Positions 1-6,410 of a stretch of 44,805 bases of DNA are shown here, one piece after another (the stretch's first letter is position 1; each line of letters starts with the position of its first letter). The notes under the pieces were generated by a model. The model worked only from the letters and a program-made list of their open reading frames with translations. It was not told the origin of the DNA and did no database searches. A program made the translations under genes and the position numbers. This DNA comes from Clostridia bacterium (GTDB lineage: Bacteria > Bacillota > Clostridia > Lachnospirales > Lachnospiraceae): assembly GCA_029101305.1 (NCBI GenBank), contig JAQXQS010000151.1:1-44805 (forward strand), read 5' to 3'.

Positions 1-2
1 TT

Positions 3-31
3 TTGACATTTTCATAGATGCGTGATAATAT
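3..31 (+). promoter_or_regulatory. Sigma-A promoter of short antisense RNA
   Basis: TTGACA at 3-8 and TAATAT at 26-31 are separated by 17 bp. Transcription would start near 38 and run into the hairpin terminator at 92-126. No open reading frame with a ribosome binding site follows, so a short RNA is the likely product. Confidence 0.75.
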
Positions 32-46
32 GATTATAGAAAAAGA

Positions 47-70
47 GTGCTACCGATAGACGGTTAGTCC
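47..70 (+). repeat. Inverted repeat, left copy (antisense RNA 5' end)
   Basis: Begins GTGCTACC and ends CGGTTAGTCC. The right copy at 292-320 has the same ends in opposite orientation, with a slightly longer centre. Each copy sits at the predicted 5' end of one of the two convergent RNAs, so both RNAs begin with nearly the same stem-loop sequence. Confidence 0.8.
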
Positions 71-84
71 GATAAATGTTTAGC

Positions 85-126
85 AAAAATTGCCGCCTAG
101 TTTACCAGACCGGGGCGGCTATTTTT
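85..126. terminator. Bidirectional terminator shared by two convergent RNAs
   Basis: GCCGCC at 92-97 pairs with GGCGGC at 114-119. On the plus strand the stem is followed by a T run (122-126), and on the minus strand by another (A run at 85-89), so it can end transcription from both sides. Confidence 0.75.
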
Positions 127-217
127 GTGGCTTATTATTATCCTTGCCAAAGGTATATCCAAGACCAAAGCAGGTTAAGCCGAAGCTTACCACAGCTATG
201 AAGTCAACAATACTCAT
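119..217 (-). CDS. Small hydrophobic peptide, probable type I toxin (holin-like)
   Basis: The 32-residue peptide starts at the ATG whose complement is at 215-217 and stops at 119-121. An AAAGGAGGG ribosome binding site (complement at 225-233) lies 7 nt upstream, which is strong evidence for translation. Residues 3-24 (VDFIAVVSFGLTCFGLGYTF region) form one membrane-spanning segment, followed by a short charged tail with Lys and Asp. Its size, single membrane helix and basic tail match Fst/TxpA/Hol-Tox-type toxins. The mRNA has a leader of about 107 nt with a 5' hairpin and a second perfect hairpin (266-272 with 280-286) whose CCCTC arm could also pair with the GAGGG of the ribosome binding site. 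The toxin role is inference; a small membrane regulator is the alternative. Confidence 0.65.
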   Translation of the reverse strand: MSIVDFIAVVSFGLTCFGLGYTFGKDNNKPQK

Positions 218-291
218 GGCTTAGCCCTCCTTTCCAGTGGATTCCCTTTCGGGTTTCTATGTAATCAGAGGGTCACAGTCCCTCTGTTGAA

Positions 292-320
292 GGACTAACC
301 GCCTACCGTTATGGTAGCAC
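292..320 (-). repeat. Inverted repeat, right copy (peptide mRNA 5' end)
   Basis: Complement of the 47-70 repeat, with an internal hairpin CTACC/GGTAG that would form the first stem-loop of the peptide mRNA. If the mRNA were extended past the shared terminator, its 5' and 3' ends could pair with each other, as in several type I toxin mRNAs. Confidence 0.75.
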
Positions 321-330
321 CCATGTTTCG

Positions 331-359
331 ATTATAACAGTCAGGACAGGAATCCGCAA
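331..359 (-). promoter_or_regulatory. Promoter of the small peptide mRNA
   Basis: On the minus strand TTGCGG (complement at 354-359) and a perfect TATAAT (complement at 331-336) are 17 bp apart. The start point would be near 324, just ahead of the GTGCTACC repeat. The -35 is imperfect, the -10 is consensus. Confidence 0.65.
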
Positions 360-512
360 CCGGAAGTTGTCTGTGCATAAAAATGGAGCTGTGATACCAT
401 TTTGATACTAAAAAGTAAAGAGAATAAAAATATAACGCAGAAAATCCGTAATACAGGACAATAAGGACACGAAAAATTACAGAAAATAATGAGATTTTAA
501 GAAACTCATAAA
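360..512. other. AT-rich spacer without a recognisable gene
   Basis: No open reading frame with a ribosome binding site and no clear hairpin is visible here. It separates the two-RNA locus from the truncated tuf end and may be the other side of a recombination junction. Confidence 0.4.
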
Positions 513-566
513 CGTGAAGGTGAACGTACTGTTGGATCAGGACGTGTTGCTACAGTTATCGAGTAA
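513..566 (+). pseudogene. tuf: Remnant of the 3' end of an elongation factor Tu gene
   Basis: Seventeen codons reading REGERTVGSGRVATVIE and a TAA match the extreme C-terminus of bacterial EF-Tu, whose domain III ends in the conserved pattern REGxRTVGxGxV. Upstream, in the same frame, the EF-Tu sequence stops abruptly: the preceding residues do not resemble the family and no start or ribosome binding site is present. It is followed by ordinary gene-end sequence and a terminator. It looks like a scar of recombination or element insertion at a tuf gene. The match is short but the residue order is distinctive. Confidence 0.6.
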
Positions 567-631
567 TCACTGACTACAGATAACTATATAAATTTGGTAT
601 CGTAAGATACCGTGTGTCCAAGCGTAAGATG

Positions 632-661
632 CCCCGGAACCGTAAGGTTTCCGGGGTTTTT
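632..661 (+). terminator. Rho-independent terminator after the tuf remnant
   Basis: CCCCGGAA near 632-639 pairs with TTCCGGGG near 649-656, followed directly by a T run. A smaller hairpin (GGTATC/GATACC) lies just upstream at about 596-611. The terminator probably travelled with the tuf 3' end. Confidence 0.8.
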
Positions 662-768
662 CTGTTGCTTTTCTGTTGTTGCTCTTTGGTAATTTGAGAA
701 TAGCTTTTGGGGATAGAACATGGTAAAATGAAAACATATATTTAGGTGTTTTTGATAGGGAAAAGGGT

Positions 769-1236
769 ATGAATGAATTGGTATATAGAAATTTATCAGA
801 AAAATCAAAGCGGCAAATATGTGCATGGAAATATGGCGGAGAATATGCTTTATATAATCTCCCTGATTATGAAGAAATGAAAGTTCTACAGATTGGATTC
901 ATGAATCCCAAACATGAAAAGAATTATTATGGTTTTTGGGATGAAAGTATATTGGTAGGCTTTGTTAATATATTGGAGGAAAAAGAAGAGGTATTTATTG
1001 GAATTGGAGTAAATCCTGAGCTGTGTGGTAAACATTATGGTCAGCGGATGTTGCTGATTACTTATGAAATTTCCAAAACGTTATATCCTGATAAGCCGCT
1101 GTACTTGGAAGTCCGTACATGGAATGAAAGAGCAATAAAATGTTACGAAAAAGCAGGGTTCAGAATTGATGGTCAGGCATATGAATTGACAACCGAAATT
1201 GGTACTGGAACATTCTACAGAATGATAAGGGAATAA
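769..1236 (+). CDS. GNAT-family N-acetyltransferase
   Basis: A 155-residue protein of usual length for a single-domain GNAT enzyme, which transfers an acetyl group from acetyl-CoA to an amine. The acetyl-CoA pyrophosphate loop is the stretch VNPELCGKHYGQRML (about residues 83-97), a variant of the R/Q-x-x-G-x-G/A signature, and the C-terminal RAIKCYEKAGF segment is the typical motif B. The N-terminus is not signal-like, so it is cytosolic. A weak AAAAGGG site lies just upstream of the ATG. It stands alone between the tuf remnant and the Hsp70-like gene. The substrate cannot be told from sequence. Confidence 0.85.
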   Translation: MNELVYRNLSEKSKRQICAWKYGGEYALYNLPDYEEMKVLQIGFMNPKHEKNYYGFWDESILVGFVNILEEKEEVFIGIGVNPELCGKHYGQRMLLITYEISKTLYPDKPLYLEVRTWNERAIKCYEKAGFRIDGQAYELTTEIGTGTFYRMIRE

Positions 1237-1342
1237 GCTGATTTCCAGTTTAACAAATATTTTGAAGCAGAAAGTGTCGTTGAACTATCTTAGACGGGCA
1301 ATGCAGGTGATTGAAGATATGGATGCGTCTATAAACAAATAA
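1237..1342 (+). pseudogene. Possible gene remnant (C-terminal fragment)
   Basis: An open frame runs to TAA at 1340-1342 and ends YLRRAMQVIEDMDASINK, which has protein-like composition but no start codon with a ribosome binding site; it runs backwards into the GNAT gene in another frame. It may be the tail of a lost gene. No family is recognised. Confidence 0.2.
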
Positions 1343-1346
1343 ATTT

Positions 1347-1375
1347 TTGACATTTCTATAGATACATGCTAATCT
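1347..1375 (+). promoter_or_regulatory. Promoter of the Hsp70-GrpE-like gene, copy of the antisense RNA promoter
   Basis: TTGACA at 1347-1352 and TAATCT at 1370-1375 are 17 bp apart. The surrounding 50 bp align with positions 2-52, sharing TTTTGACATTT, ATAGAT and AAAAGAG, so the two promoters have a common origin. A start site near 1382 gives a leader of about 24 nt. Confidence 0.65.
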
Positions 1376-1405
1376 GAGTATAAAAAGAGCTCTAAGAGGA
1401 AAAAA

Positions 1406-3151
1406 ATGGATCATACTGTGGGAAAAATATGGAGAGCCGCATACGCAGAAGAGGTTCTGAAAAAATCCAGAGAATATAATGCTGAGGAGATTCCTTTACC
1501 TCCTAATGAGGTGCTTGGAGTCTATTTGGATACGGAAGTTCTCCATGTACGGATATTTATGAATGGAAAAACAAGACCGGTTATCAGTATTCCGGCATAC
1601 TATGTTTTGGATGAATTTGATGAAATTCTTACTGGCAGCCGTGCAGTTGTTTACACAAAATTGCATGATGATGTTAACCTGAACTCCGTGCTGGAATTTA
1701 TGCAGGAAAATGATCGTGGCAGCTATTCTACACTGGGAGATGCCGGAATAAATCACTGCATTGCTCTGATGAAAGAATTGAAAAGAAATCTTGCCCAAAC
1801 GGCATTGGCACAAATTAAGTACTGCGTTCTGACTACTTCTGTACCGGAGATCGTAACCCGGAGAAATGTGCAGACAGCCATGGAGAATGTGGGATTTCAA
1901 GTGATAAGGTCCATGAGTGTTGTAGAAGCCTGTGCCTTGTCGAAGGTATATTTAGTGACACAGAAGCAGAGAATGCTGGTGCGTGTGATAGCAAATCATG
2001 AGAGACAGAATCTGACTGCCGAATGTGCAGATGATGTTTTGGAGAGCCTGGAATATACATTTGGAAATACACTGCCGGATGCAACACCAGATATGGTGAA
2101 CTACTATATGAGTGATGCAAAATCGCGCACAGATTTGGGAAGAGAATCCGATAATTATGAGGAGCTTGCTGTGGCAGCAGCCAGTGGAGCAGCAGTCCAG
2201 GGAACCTATCTTATAGGCGAAACCCCAAGGCGAATTCTGCCATGTCCAATTTTCCCATGGAAGATAGGACTGGAAATTGTAACAAGACAGGGAGAAAAAG
2301 GTTGTCCATTAACATGGCTGAGTGAGAAGCCAGAGAATATTGCGCTAGGAACCAAGCCTGTTAATATTTCATTGGAATCGGGAATCCGTAAGAAACTATT
2401 GAATTTATATTTAGGGAGCAATCATTCAAAAGAACTTATTCGGCAATGGGATACCGAAAAGATCTTCCGGGAATTTCCAGAGAATACCAGGCAGTTTGAA
2501 GTATGGACAGAAATAGGATTCGCAAGTACTTCGCTTACTTTGATCTTTCAGGCAGAAGGAAAAAAGGTGGCGCTTGATCTGAACCAATACGCGAAAGTGA
2601 AAATAAATCCCATTCCAATCACAACAGCATATGTGCCATCACAGATTATACGAGAGGTACAGTGTGCGGCAGAAGCATTCTGCCAGGAGGCAGAAAGAGC
2701 AGAAGAGATGGACATGGATTCTGCAATCGGAAAGGGAATTCAAATGATTGTCAGGCAGGTGCAGGAAGTACTAAAAGAATGTAATCCTGGGAATACAAAG
2801 ATAAGCGTTGCTGCGTTTATTGAGAAAATATTGTCTGTGAAAGACAATGTGGAATACGGATTGACAGGAGCCGAAAGAACCACAAAACGCATGGAATATC
2901 TAAACGAAAAATTACTTCTGACACGTTTATGTACAAAATTGCGGGATAATTTATATAAACTGAATATCACACCAATCGAGTCGAATGGGCTTGGGTTTGA
3001 TCCCCATATTCATGAAGCGGTACATATCGAGGAGACAGATGCGGTTGAGGAAGATTTGGTTGTCCGTGTGGTACAGAATGGATATTTCTTTGGGGAAAAG
3101 TTGTACCGCCCGGCAAGGGTAGTTGTTTCAAAAAGAATAACGGGGATTTAG
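1406..3151 (+). CDS. Degenerate Hsp70 (DnaK-like) fused to a GrpE-like domain
   Basis: A 581-residue cytosolic protein. Residues about 35-300 follow the order of a DnaK nucleotide-binding domain: a degenerate first strand (GVYLDTEVLHVRIF where DnaK has DLGTTNS), PVISIPAYY, YCVLTTSVPEI followed by TRRNVQTAMENVGF (DnaK: ITVPAYF...R.A...AG), SMSVVEACAL (DnaK: INEPTAAAL) and EELAVAAASGAAVQG (DnaK: DEAVALGAAIQG). About 300-405 resembles the beta substrate-binding domain. The last 170 residues resemble GrpE: a helical region, then HEAVHIEETD and VVRVVQNGYFFGEKLYRPARV, the GrpE beta-domain signature. Phosphate-binding motifs are lost and lobe II is shortened, so ATP hydrolysis is doubtful. A short AGAGGA site precedes the ATG. 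It likely shares a transcript with the next gene, 44 bp downstream. The fold assignment comes from motif order and is fairly sure; the role is unknown. Confidence 0.7.
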   Translation: MDHTVGKIWRAAYAEEVLKKSREYNAEEIPLPPNEVLGVYLDTEVLHVRIFMNGKTRPVISIPAYYVLDEFDEILTGSRAVVYTKLHDDVNLNSVLEFMQENDRGSYSTLGDAGINHCIALMKELKRNLAQTALAQIKYCVLTTSVPEIVTRRNVQTAMENVGFQVIRSMSVVEACALSKVYLVTQKQRMLVRVIANHERQNLTAECADDVLESLEYTFGNTLPDATPDMVNYYMSDAKSRTDLGRESDNYEELAVAAASGAAVQGTYLIGETPRRILPCPIFPWKIGLEIVTRQGEKGCPLTWLSEKPENIALGTKPVNISLESGIRKKLLNLYLGSNHSKELIRQWDTEKIFREFPENTRQFEVWTEIGFASTSLTLIFQAEGKKVALDLNQYAKVKINPIPITTAYVPSQIIREVQCAAEAFCQEAERAEEMDMDSAIGKGIQMIVRQVQEVLKECNPGNTKISVAAFIEKILSVKDNVEYGLTGAERTTKRMEYLNEKLLLTRLCTKLRDNLYKLNITPIESNGLGFDPHIHEAVHIEETDAVEEDLVVRVVQNGYFFGEKLYRPARVVVSKRITGI

Positions 3152-3195
3152 AAAAATGATTTTAAACACGCTCTAGGATTTAACAGGAGAAAAAG

Positions 3196-3711
3196 ATGGA
3201 TATTTTAGTTGTGATCGATATGCAGAATGATTTTATTGACGGAGCACTTGGCACACCGGAAGCAGAGGCAATCGTGCCAAATGTGGTGGACCGAGTGAAG
3301 AATTTCAATGGTCTTGTGCTTGCGACCAGAGATACACATGGTGGAGATTATCTTCAGACGCAGGAGGGCAGGAAGCTGCCAGTGGAACACTGCATCCGAG
3401 GAACTTATGGCTGGGAGATCCGTGAGGAAATCGCCGAGCTTCTGGAGTCAGGCCCTATTGATAAGCCAACCTTTGGAAGCGAAACTCTGGGAAAAGTCCT
3501 GAAGGAATTCAACAAAACAGAGACCATTGACAGTATTACACTGGTTGGTTTGTGTACTGATATCTGTGTCATTTCCAATGCGATGCTTCTGAAAGCATTT
3601 CTGCCAGAAGTGCCGATTCTTGTGGACGCGAACTGCTGCGCAGGTGTAACTCCCAAAAGCCATGAGCTGGCACTGGAAGCTATGAAGGCTTGCCAGATTG
3701 AAATCATCTAA
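3196..3711 (+). CDS. Isochorismatase-fold cysteine hydrolase, nicotinamidase-like
   Basis: A 171-residue protein of the isochorismatase/nicotinamidase superfamily. The catalytic triad is visible: Asp8 in VVIDMQNDF, Lys near residue 90 in DKPTFGS, and Cys124 in LCTDICV. TRDTHGGDY and LPVEHC carry Asp and His residues in the places where nicotinamidases bind their metal, so nicotinamide or a similar amide is a plausible substrate, giving nicotinate and ammonia for NAD recycling. The ribosome binding site CAGGAG is well placed. It follows the Hsp70-GrpE-like gene by 44 bp, and a terminator follows, so the two form a likely operon. Exact substrate is unproven. Confidence 0.85.
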   Translation: MDILVVIDMQNDFIDGALGTPEAEAIVPNVVDRVKNFNGLVLATRDTHGGDYLQTQEGRKLPVEHCIRGTYGWEIREEIAELLESGPIDKPTFGSETLGKVLKEFNKTETIDSITLVGLCTDICVISNAMLLKAFLPEVPILVDANCCAGVTPKSHELALEAMKACQIEII

Positions 3712-3795
3712 GCACTATAATGTAACTGTTCAGACCAACGAAAGGCGAAGCATTTTGGAGGTTGACTATGAACGGTTATAATAGGATTAAAATTG

Positions 3796-3832
3796 CAGCA
3801 GCCAGGTATTCTATCCCTGGCTGCTGTTTCCG
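3796..3832 (+). terminator. Terminator of the Hsp70-like/hydrolase operon
   Basis: CAGCAGCCAGG at 3796-3806 pairs perfectly with CCTGGCTGCTG at 3816-3826, followed by TTTCCGTATTTT. The T run is interrupted but the stem is strong. Confidence 0.65.
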
Positions 3833-3896
3833 TATTTTGTTATAGCAGATTGACTTATGGCGTCATAGAAGAATCTAATGTGTAGCTTTTTTCTCA

Positions 3897-3920
3897 TAGT
3901 CTCACTTTATGGTGAGACTA
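3897..3920. repeat. Perfect short inverted repeat
   Basis: TAGTCTCAC at 3897-3905 and GTGAGACTA at 3912-3920. Neither strand has a T run after it, so it is not a standard terminator; it may stabilise the 3' end of the anti-sigma transcript, which ends 20 bp away. Confidence 0.4.
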
Positions 3921-3939
3921 TATCCGCTGAAATATCCAT

Positions 3940-4530
3940 TTAGTTAAACTCATCCGGCTCCACATATTTATCACTGGAATAACTGTATCCATTATGGTAT
4001 TTCACAGTGAGATACAGAGGTTTGTTTCCATCATCGATTTTGACGAAGCAGATATTCTGTTCATTAAATTTATCTGTAATTTCTATGCTCTGGTTGTGAT
4101 AATAAACCCACACGCTGCCGTCGTCTTCATATTCTACTTCAGGGGAATCCATTTCTTCCATAAGTTCTTCGGCGGTCAGAGGCCGTTGGGTTCCGTCTGG
4201 GTTAATGGCAACACCACCGCCATCAGACTGCTTCAGATTTCCATCTTCATCATAGTATTCCATGCTATAAGTTCCGTCATCGGAAAAATCAAGTGTAGCG
4301 GTAGTCTGGTCACCATGGATCCAAAGCTGGATGGTGCGTTGGATTCCGCCCACATTTGCGGCATATGCGGTACCGGTACCGCCAAGGATAATGCAGCATG
4401 CGATTACCGCAGCGGCTGTTTTTATTTTTGTTCTTTTCTGTAATTTTGCCATATTTTCTACCTCCTGGAATGAGCGCTTCGAGGTCTGCAGTGCTGAAAA
4501 TGCTTTTTTATATTTTTCATGATTAGTCAT
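3940..4530 (-). CDS. Putative membrane anti-sigma factor
   Basis: A 196-residue protein with an N-terminal cytosolic segment of about 35 residues (basic, rich in Lys), one membrane helix at about 36-58 (IKTAAAVIACCIILGGTGTA region) and an acidic extracellular part rich in Tyr, Asp and Glu. The start overlaps the end of the ECF sigma gene by 8 bp, the usual layout of a sigma/anti-sigma pair, and the ribosome binding site GGAGG lies inside the sigma gene. No zinc-binding HxxxCxxC motif is present, so it would belong to the non-ZAS type common in Clostridia. The external domain may sense an envelope signal. The anti-sigma role rests on context and topology. Confidence 0.65.
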   Translation of the reverse strand: MTNHEKYKKAFSALQTSKRSFQEVENMAKLQKRTKIKTAAAVIACCIILGGTGTAYAANVGGIQRTIQLWIHGDQTTATLDFSDDGTYSMEYYDEDGNLKQSDGGGVAINPDGTQRPLTAEELMEEMDSPEVEYEDDGSVWVYYHNQSIEITDKFNEQNICFVKIDDGNKPLYLTVKYHNGYSYSSDKYVEPDEFN

Positions 4531-5002
4531 TTTCCCATTCCTCCTTTAATGAATCCTTCAGCAAAGCCCTTCCACGGGAAAGACGTACCTTCACGTTGCT
4601 TTCGGAAAGCTTCAGAATGCCGGCGATTTCCCGTATGGAATAATCTTCGTAATAAAATAAGTGGATGACAATACGGTACTTGTCCGGAAGCTTCATAACT
4701 TCCTCAAACAGATTCCTGGATTGTGTATCTGGAAAAGAGAGGGTTTCCATGTAGTCTTCCAGGGAGCATTTATTTTTCTTCCAGAAAGTCCGGGTTATAT
4801 TTTTTGCCTTATTGATTACTACGCGAAGGAGCCATGCACGGATATGCTGCTCATTTTCAAATTCTTTTCTGCTGGTGTAATACTGAACAAAGGTTTCCTG
4901 AACAACATCCTCTGCATCCATCTGGTTCTGGCAGATGTTAAAAGCTGCGGCATAGAGATTGTTCTGGTACTGCTCCATCAGTAATTGTACAGGTTGTCTC
5001 AT
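4523..5002 (-). CDS. ECF-type RNA polymerase sigma factor
   Basis: A 159-residue sigma-70-family protein of normal ECF length. Region 2 is seen in LYAAAFNICQNQMDAEDVVQ and the following RAWLLRVVINKAKN; region 4 with its helix-turn-helix is LPDKYRIVIHLFYYEDYSIR followed by EIAGILKLSESNVKVRLSRG. It directs RNA polymerase to a special promoter set and is expected to be held inactive by the membrane protein encoded directly downstream. A typical ECF promoter at 5075-5103 upstream of its own start suggests autoregulation. The start ATG has a GGAG site 8 nt upstream. Confidence 0.92.
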   Translation of the reverse strand: MRQPVQLLMEQYQNNLYAAAFNICQNQMDAEDVVQETFVQYYTSRKEFENEQHIRAWLLRVVINKAKNITRTFWKKNKCSLEDYMETLSFPDTQSRNLFEEVMKLPDKYRIVIHLFYYEDYSIREIAGILKLSESNVKVRLSRGRALLKDSLKEEWEND

Positions 5003-5074
5003 GAGAACTCCTTTTGCTGCTTAATCGGGTAAAACAGCAGTATTGATCATCTTTATTTTCGGTACCTTCACTAA

Positions 5075-5103
5075 TAATACAAATGAAAGTGGGAAAAGGT
5101 TAC
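5075..5103 (-). promoter_or_regulatory. Probable autoregulated ECF promoter
   Basis: On the minus strand GTAACC (complement 5098-5103) and TGTATTA (complement 5075-5081) are 16 bp apart. The AAC core in the -35 and the 16-bp spacer are hallmarks of ECF promoters. It lies about 75 bp upstream of the sigma gene start. Confidence 0.55.
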
Positions 5104-5156
5104 AAAAAATCTATATGAATGATCTTTTATTGCATAAGAAATGTAAAGTATGGTAA

Positions 5157-5249
5157 GATGGAGAAAATAAGAAGGAAATTTATGATGAGCTGATAAAAGG
5201 AAAGCCTGCTAAAGGAAAAGGCGTGTGGGTCAGACCAGAGCCTGTTTGA
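5157..5249 (+). pseudogene. Possible C-terminal gene remnant
   Basis: An open frame of 30 codons ending in TGA at 5247-5249 reads KEIYDELIKGKPAKGKG then VWVRPEPV. It looks protein-like but is preceded by a stop at 5154-5156 and lacks a start codon. It may be the end of a deleted gene; no family is recognised. Confidence 0.25.
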
Positions 5250-5262
5250 AAAAGGCACCAGC

Positions 5263-5721
5263 TTAATCGACTACCGGTACCTTTACAAGATCTTTTTTTA
5301 CCTTACGGAACTGTGGCGGAAGCTCATCCACAGACATAGACTGGGGAATCTGGACAGTACCTGCTTCTTTGGCGGTTTCATAATACCAGCATTTATAGTC
5401 CAGTACATCCATAGTACGCTGAAGTGCTTCCATCTGTGCCTGGAGGAGTTCCCTCTGGCGGTAAAAAAGCTGGAGCCTTTCTTCAATGGTGCTGTCGCCT
5501 TCCATGGCGAGATGGATATACTGCCGGATATCTTTAAGGGACATGCCTGCTTTTTTCAGGCAGCCAATCATCTGCAGCCATTCATAATCCTTTTCGTGAA
5601 ACATGCGGATTCCGCTGGAAGAGCGCTCCACAAAGGGAAGAAGCCCTTCTTTATCATAGTAACGCAAAGTGGAGCTGGGAACACCCAGCAGCTTCGCCAT
5701 TTCACCGACTGTGTACGTCAT
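5263..5721 (-). CDS. MerR-family transcriptional regulator
   Basis: A 152-residue protein. The N-terminal winged helix-turn-helix is clear: YTVGEMAKLLGVPSSTLRYY, then DKEGLLPF and a FHEKDYEWLQMIGCLKKAGM stretch (to about residue 60). A coiled-coil dimerisation helix rich in Glu, Arg and Leu follows (about 75-115). The C-terminal tail is short, as in the AdhR/NmlR-like branch of the family, and has one Cys in the coiled coil but no paired metal-binding Cys. It would bind and unwind a promoter with a long spacer. It is divergent from the SseB-like gene, which is a possible target. A GGGAGGA ribosome binding site precedes the ATG. Confidence 0.9.
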   Translation of the reverse strand: MTYTVGEMAKLLGVPSSTLRYYDKEGLLPFVERSSSGIRMFHEKDYEWLQMIGCLKKAGMSLKDIRQYIHLAMEGDSTIEERLQLFYRQRELLQAQMEALQRTMDVLDYKCWYYETAKEAGTVQIPQSMSVDELPPQFRKVKKDLVKVPVVD

Positions 5722-5768
5722 CGTTTATTCCTCCCTTGGTAAAAGTTCGTGCCGCTATCAATGGGAAA

Positions 5769-5797
5769 ATTATATCATAAATTATGCATGATGGCAA
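5769..5797 (-). promoter_or_regulatory. Promoter of the MerR-family gene
   Basis: TTGCCA (complement 5792-5797) and a perfect TATAAT (complement 5769-5774) with a 17-bp spacer on the minus strand; the start lies about 40 bp ahead of the MerR ATG. Confidence 0.7.
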
Positions 5798-5890
5798 AAT
5801 AGATAAAAGGATGATGGACAAAGGTAAAATATAGAGAAAGACAAGCAAACCCTATATAACAAAATCAAGGAGAAAATTCAGAAAATCTGA

Positions 5891-6349
5891 ATGAAACGAA
5901 AAATTATGGATAATCAAAAAAATATGAAAAAGACTTCCGATAAAATCGACGAGGGGCTTCTTGGAAATGAGAGAATCGAGGAAGCCATTCTGGCACTTCA
6001 ACAGCAGCCGACTCAGGAGCTTCTGGCGCACGCTTTAACCGTAGTGCGAAGAAGAATGCGGGAAAACGGGCAGGTAATCATTGCAGTTGAGCCAAATGCA
6101 GCGGCAGGACAGATGAAGCTGCAGGCTGTGAAAACGACAGACGGAAACAGCTGGTGGGCTGTTTTTACCAGCTTTGATGAGGAACTGAAAGGCAGTGGGA
6201 GTGTGATGTCTACCTTTATGAGCGATATTGGGAAAGTATTGGAGGCTGCATTATCAGAAGAAGAAATCAGCGGCGTGATCATCAATCCCTGGAACAGGAC
6301 ATTGATGCTGGATAAAACGCTGATTAAAATTATATTGGGAAATGCATGA
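5891..6349 (+). CDS. SseB-family protein
   Basis: A 152-residue cytosolic protein resembling the N-terminal SseB domain: an initial helix (RIEEAILALQQQPTQELLAH, about 29-48), a strand GQVIIAVEP, then SWWAVFTSFDEELKG, the tryptophan/phenylalanine core typical of the family, and a GVIINPW turn near the end. SseB-domain proteins are widespread in Firmicutes and Actinobacteria but their role is not known; in Salmonella a homologue is linked to enhanced serine sensitivity. The AAGGAG at about 5868-5873 is 17 nt upstream of the ATG chosen, rather far; a start at the second Met (about 5906) would be even farther, so the first ATG is kept. Monocistronic. Confidence 0.7.
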   Translation: MKRKIMDNQKNMKKTSDKIDEGLLGNERIEEAILALQQQPTQELLAHALTVVRRRMRENGQVIIAVEPNAAAGQMKLQAVKTTDGNSWWAVFTSFDEELKGSGSVMSTFMSDIGKVLEAALSEEEISGVIINPWNRTLMLDKTLIKIILGNA

Positions 6350-6410
6350 GGCAGGAAGCTGGATATCTGAAAAATGTCTGGAAAAAGTGAAATGTAGATC
6401 GTGTTTGAAA

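Larger units (their letters stand above)
38..127 (+). ncRNA. Candidate antisense antitoxin RNA (type I TA)
   Basis: A roughly 90-nt RNA is predicted from the promoter at 3-31 and the terminator at 92-126. It opens with a small hairpin (arms around 50-55 and 60-66) that lies in the inverted repeat 47-70. It is complementary to the 3' end of the convergent peptide mRNA, including the shared terminator and the last codons of the peptide gene. This arrangement resembles known type I systems with convergent RNAs (Fst par, TxpA/RatA); the function is inferred from layout only. Confidence 0.55.

Noticed and set aside
3768-3845. A 25-codon frame with GGAGG upstream after the hydrolase gene
   Set aside because: It spans the terminator hairpin at 3796-3826 and ends in it; the ribosome-site-like bases are probably chance.
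5157-5249. Protein-like frame ending VWVRPEPV considered as a small gene
   Set aside because: It begins right after a stop and has no start codon or ribosome binding site, so only a remnant is proposed.
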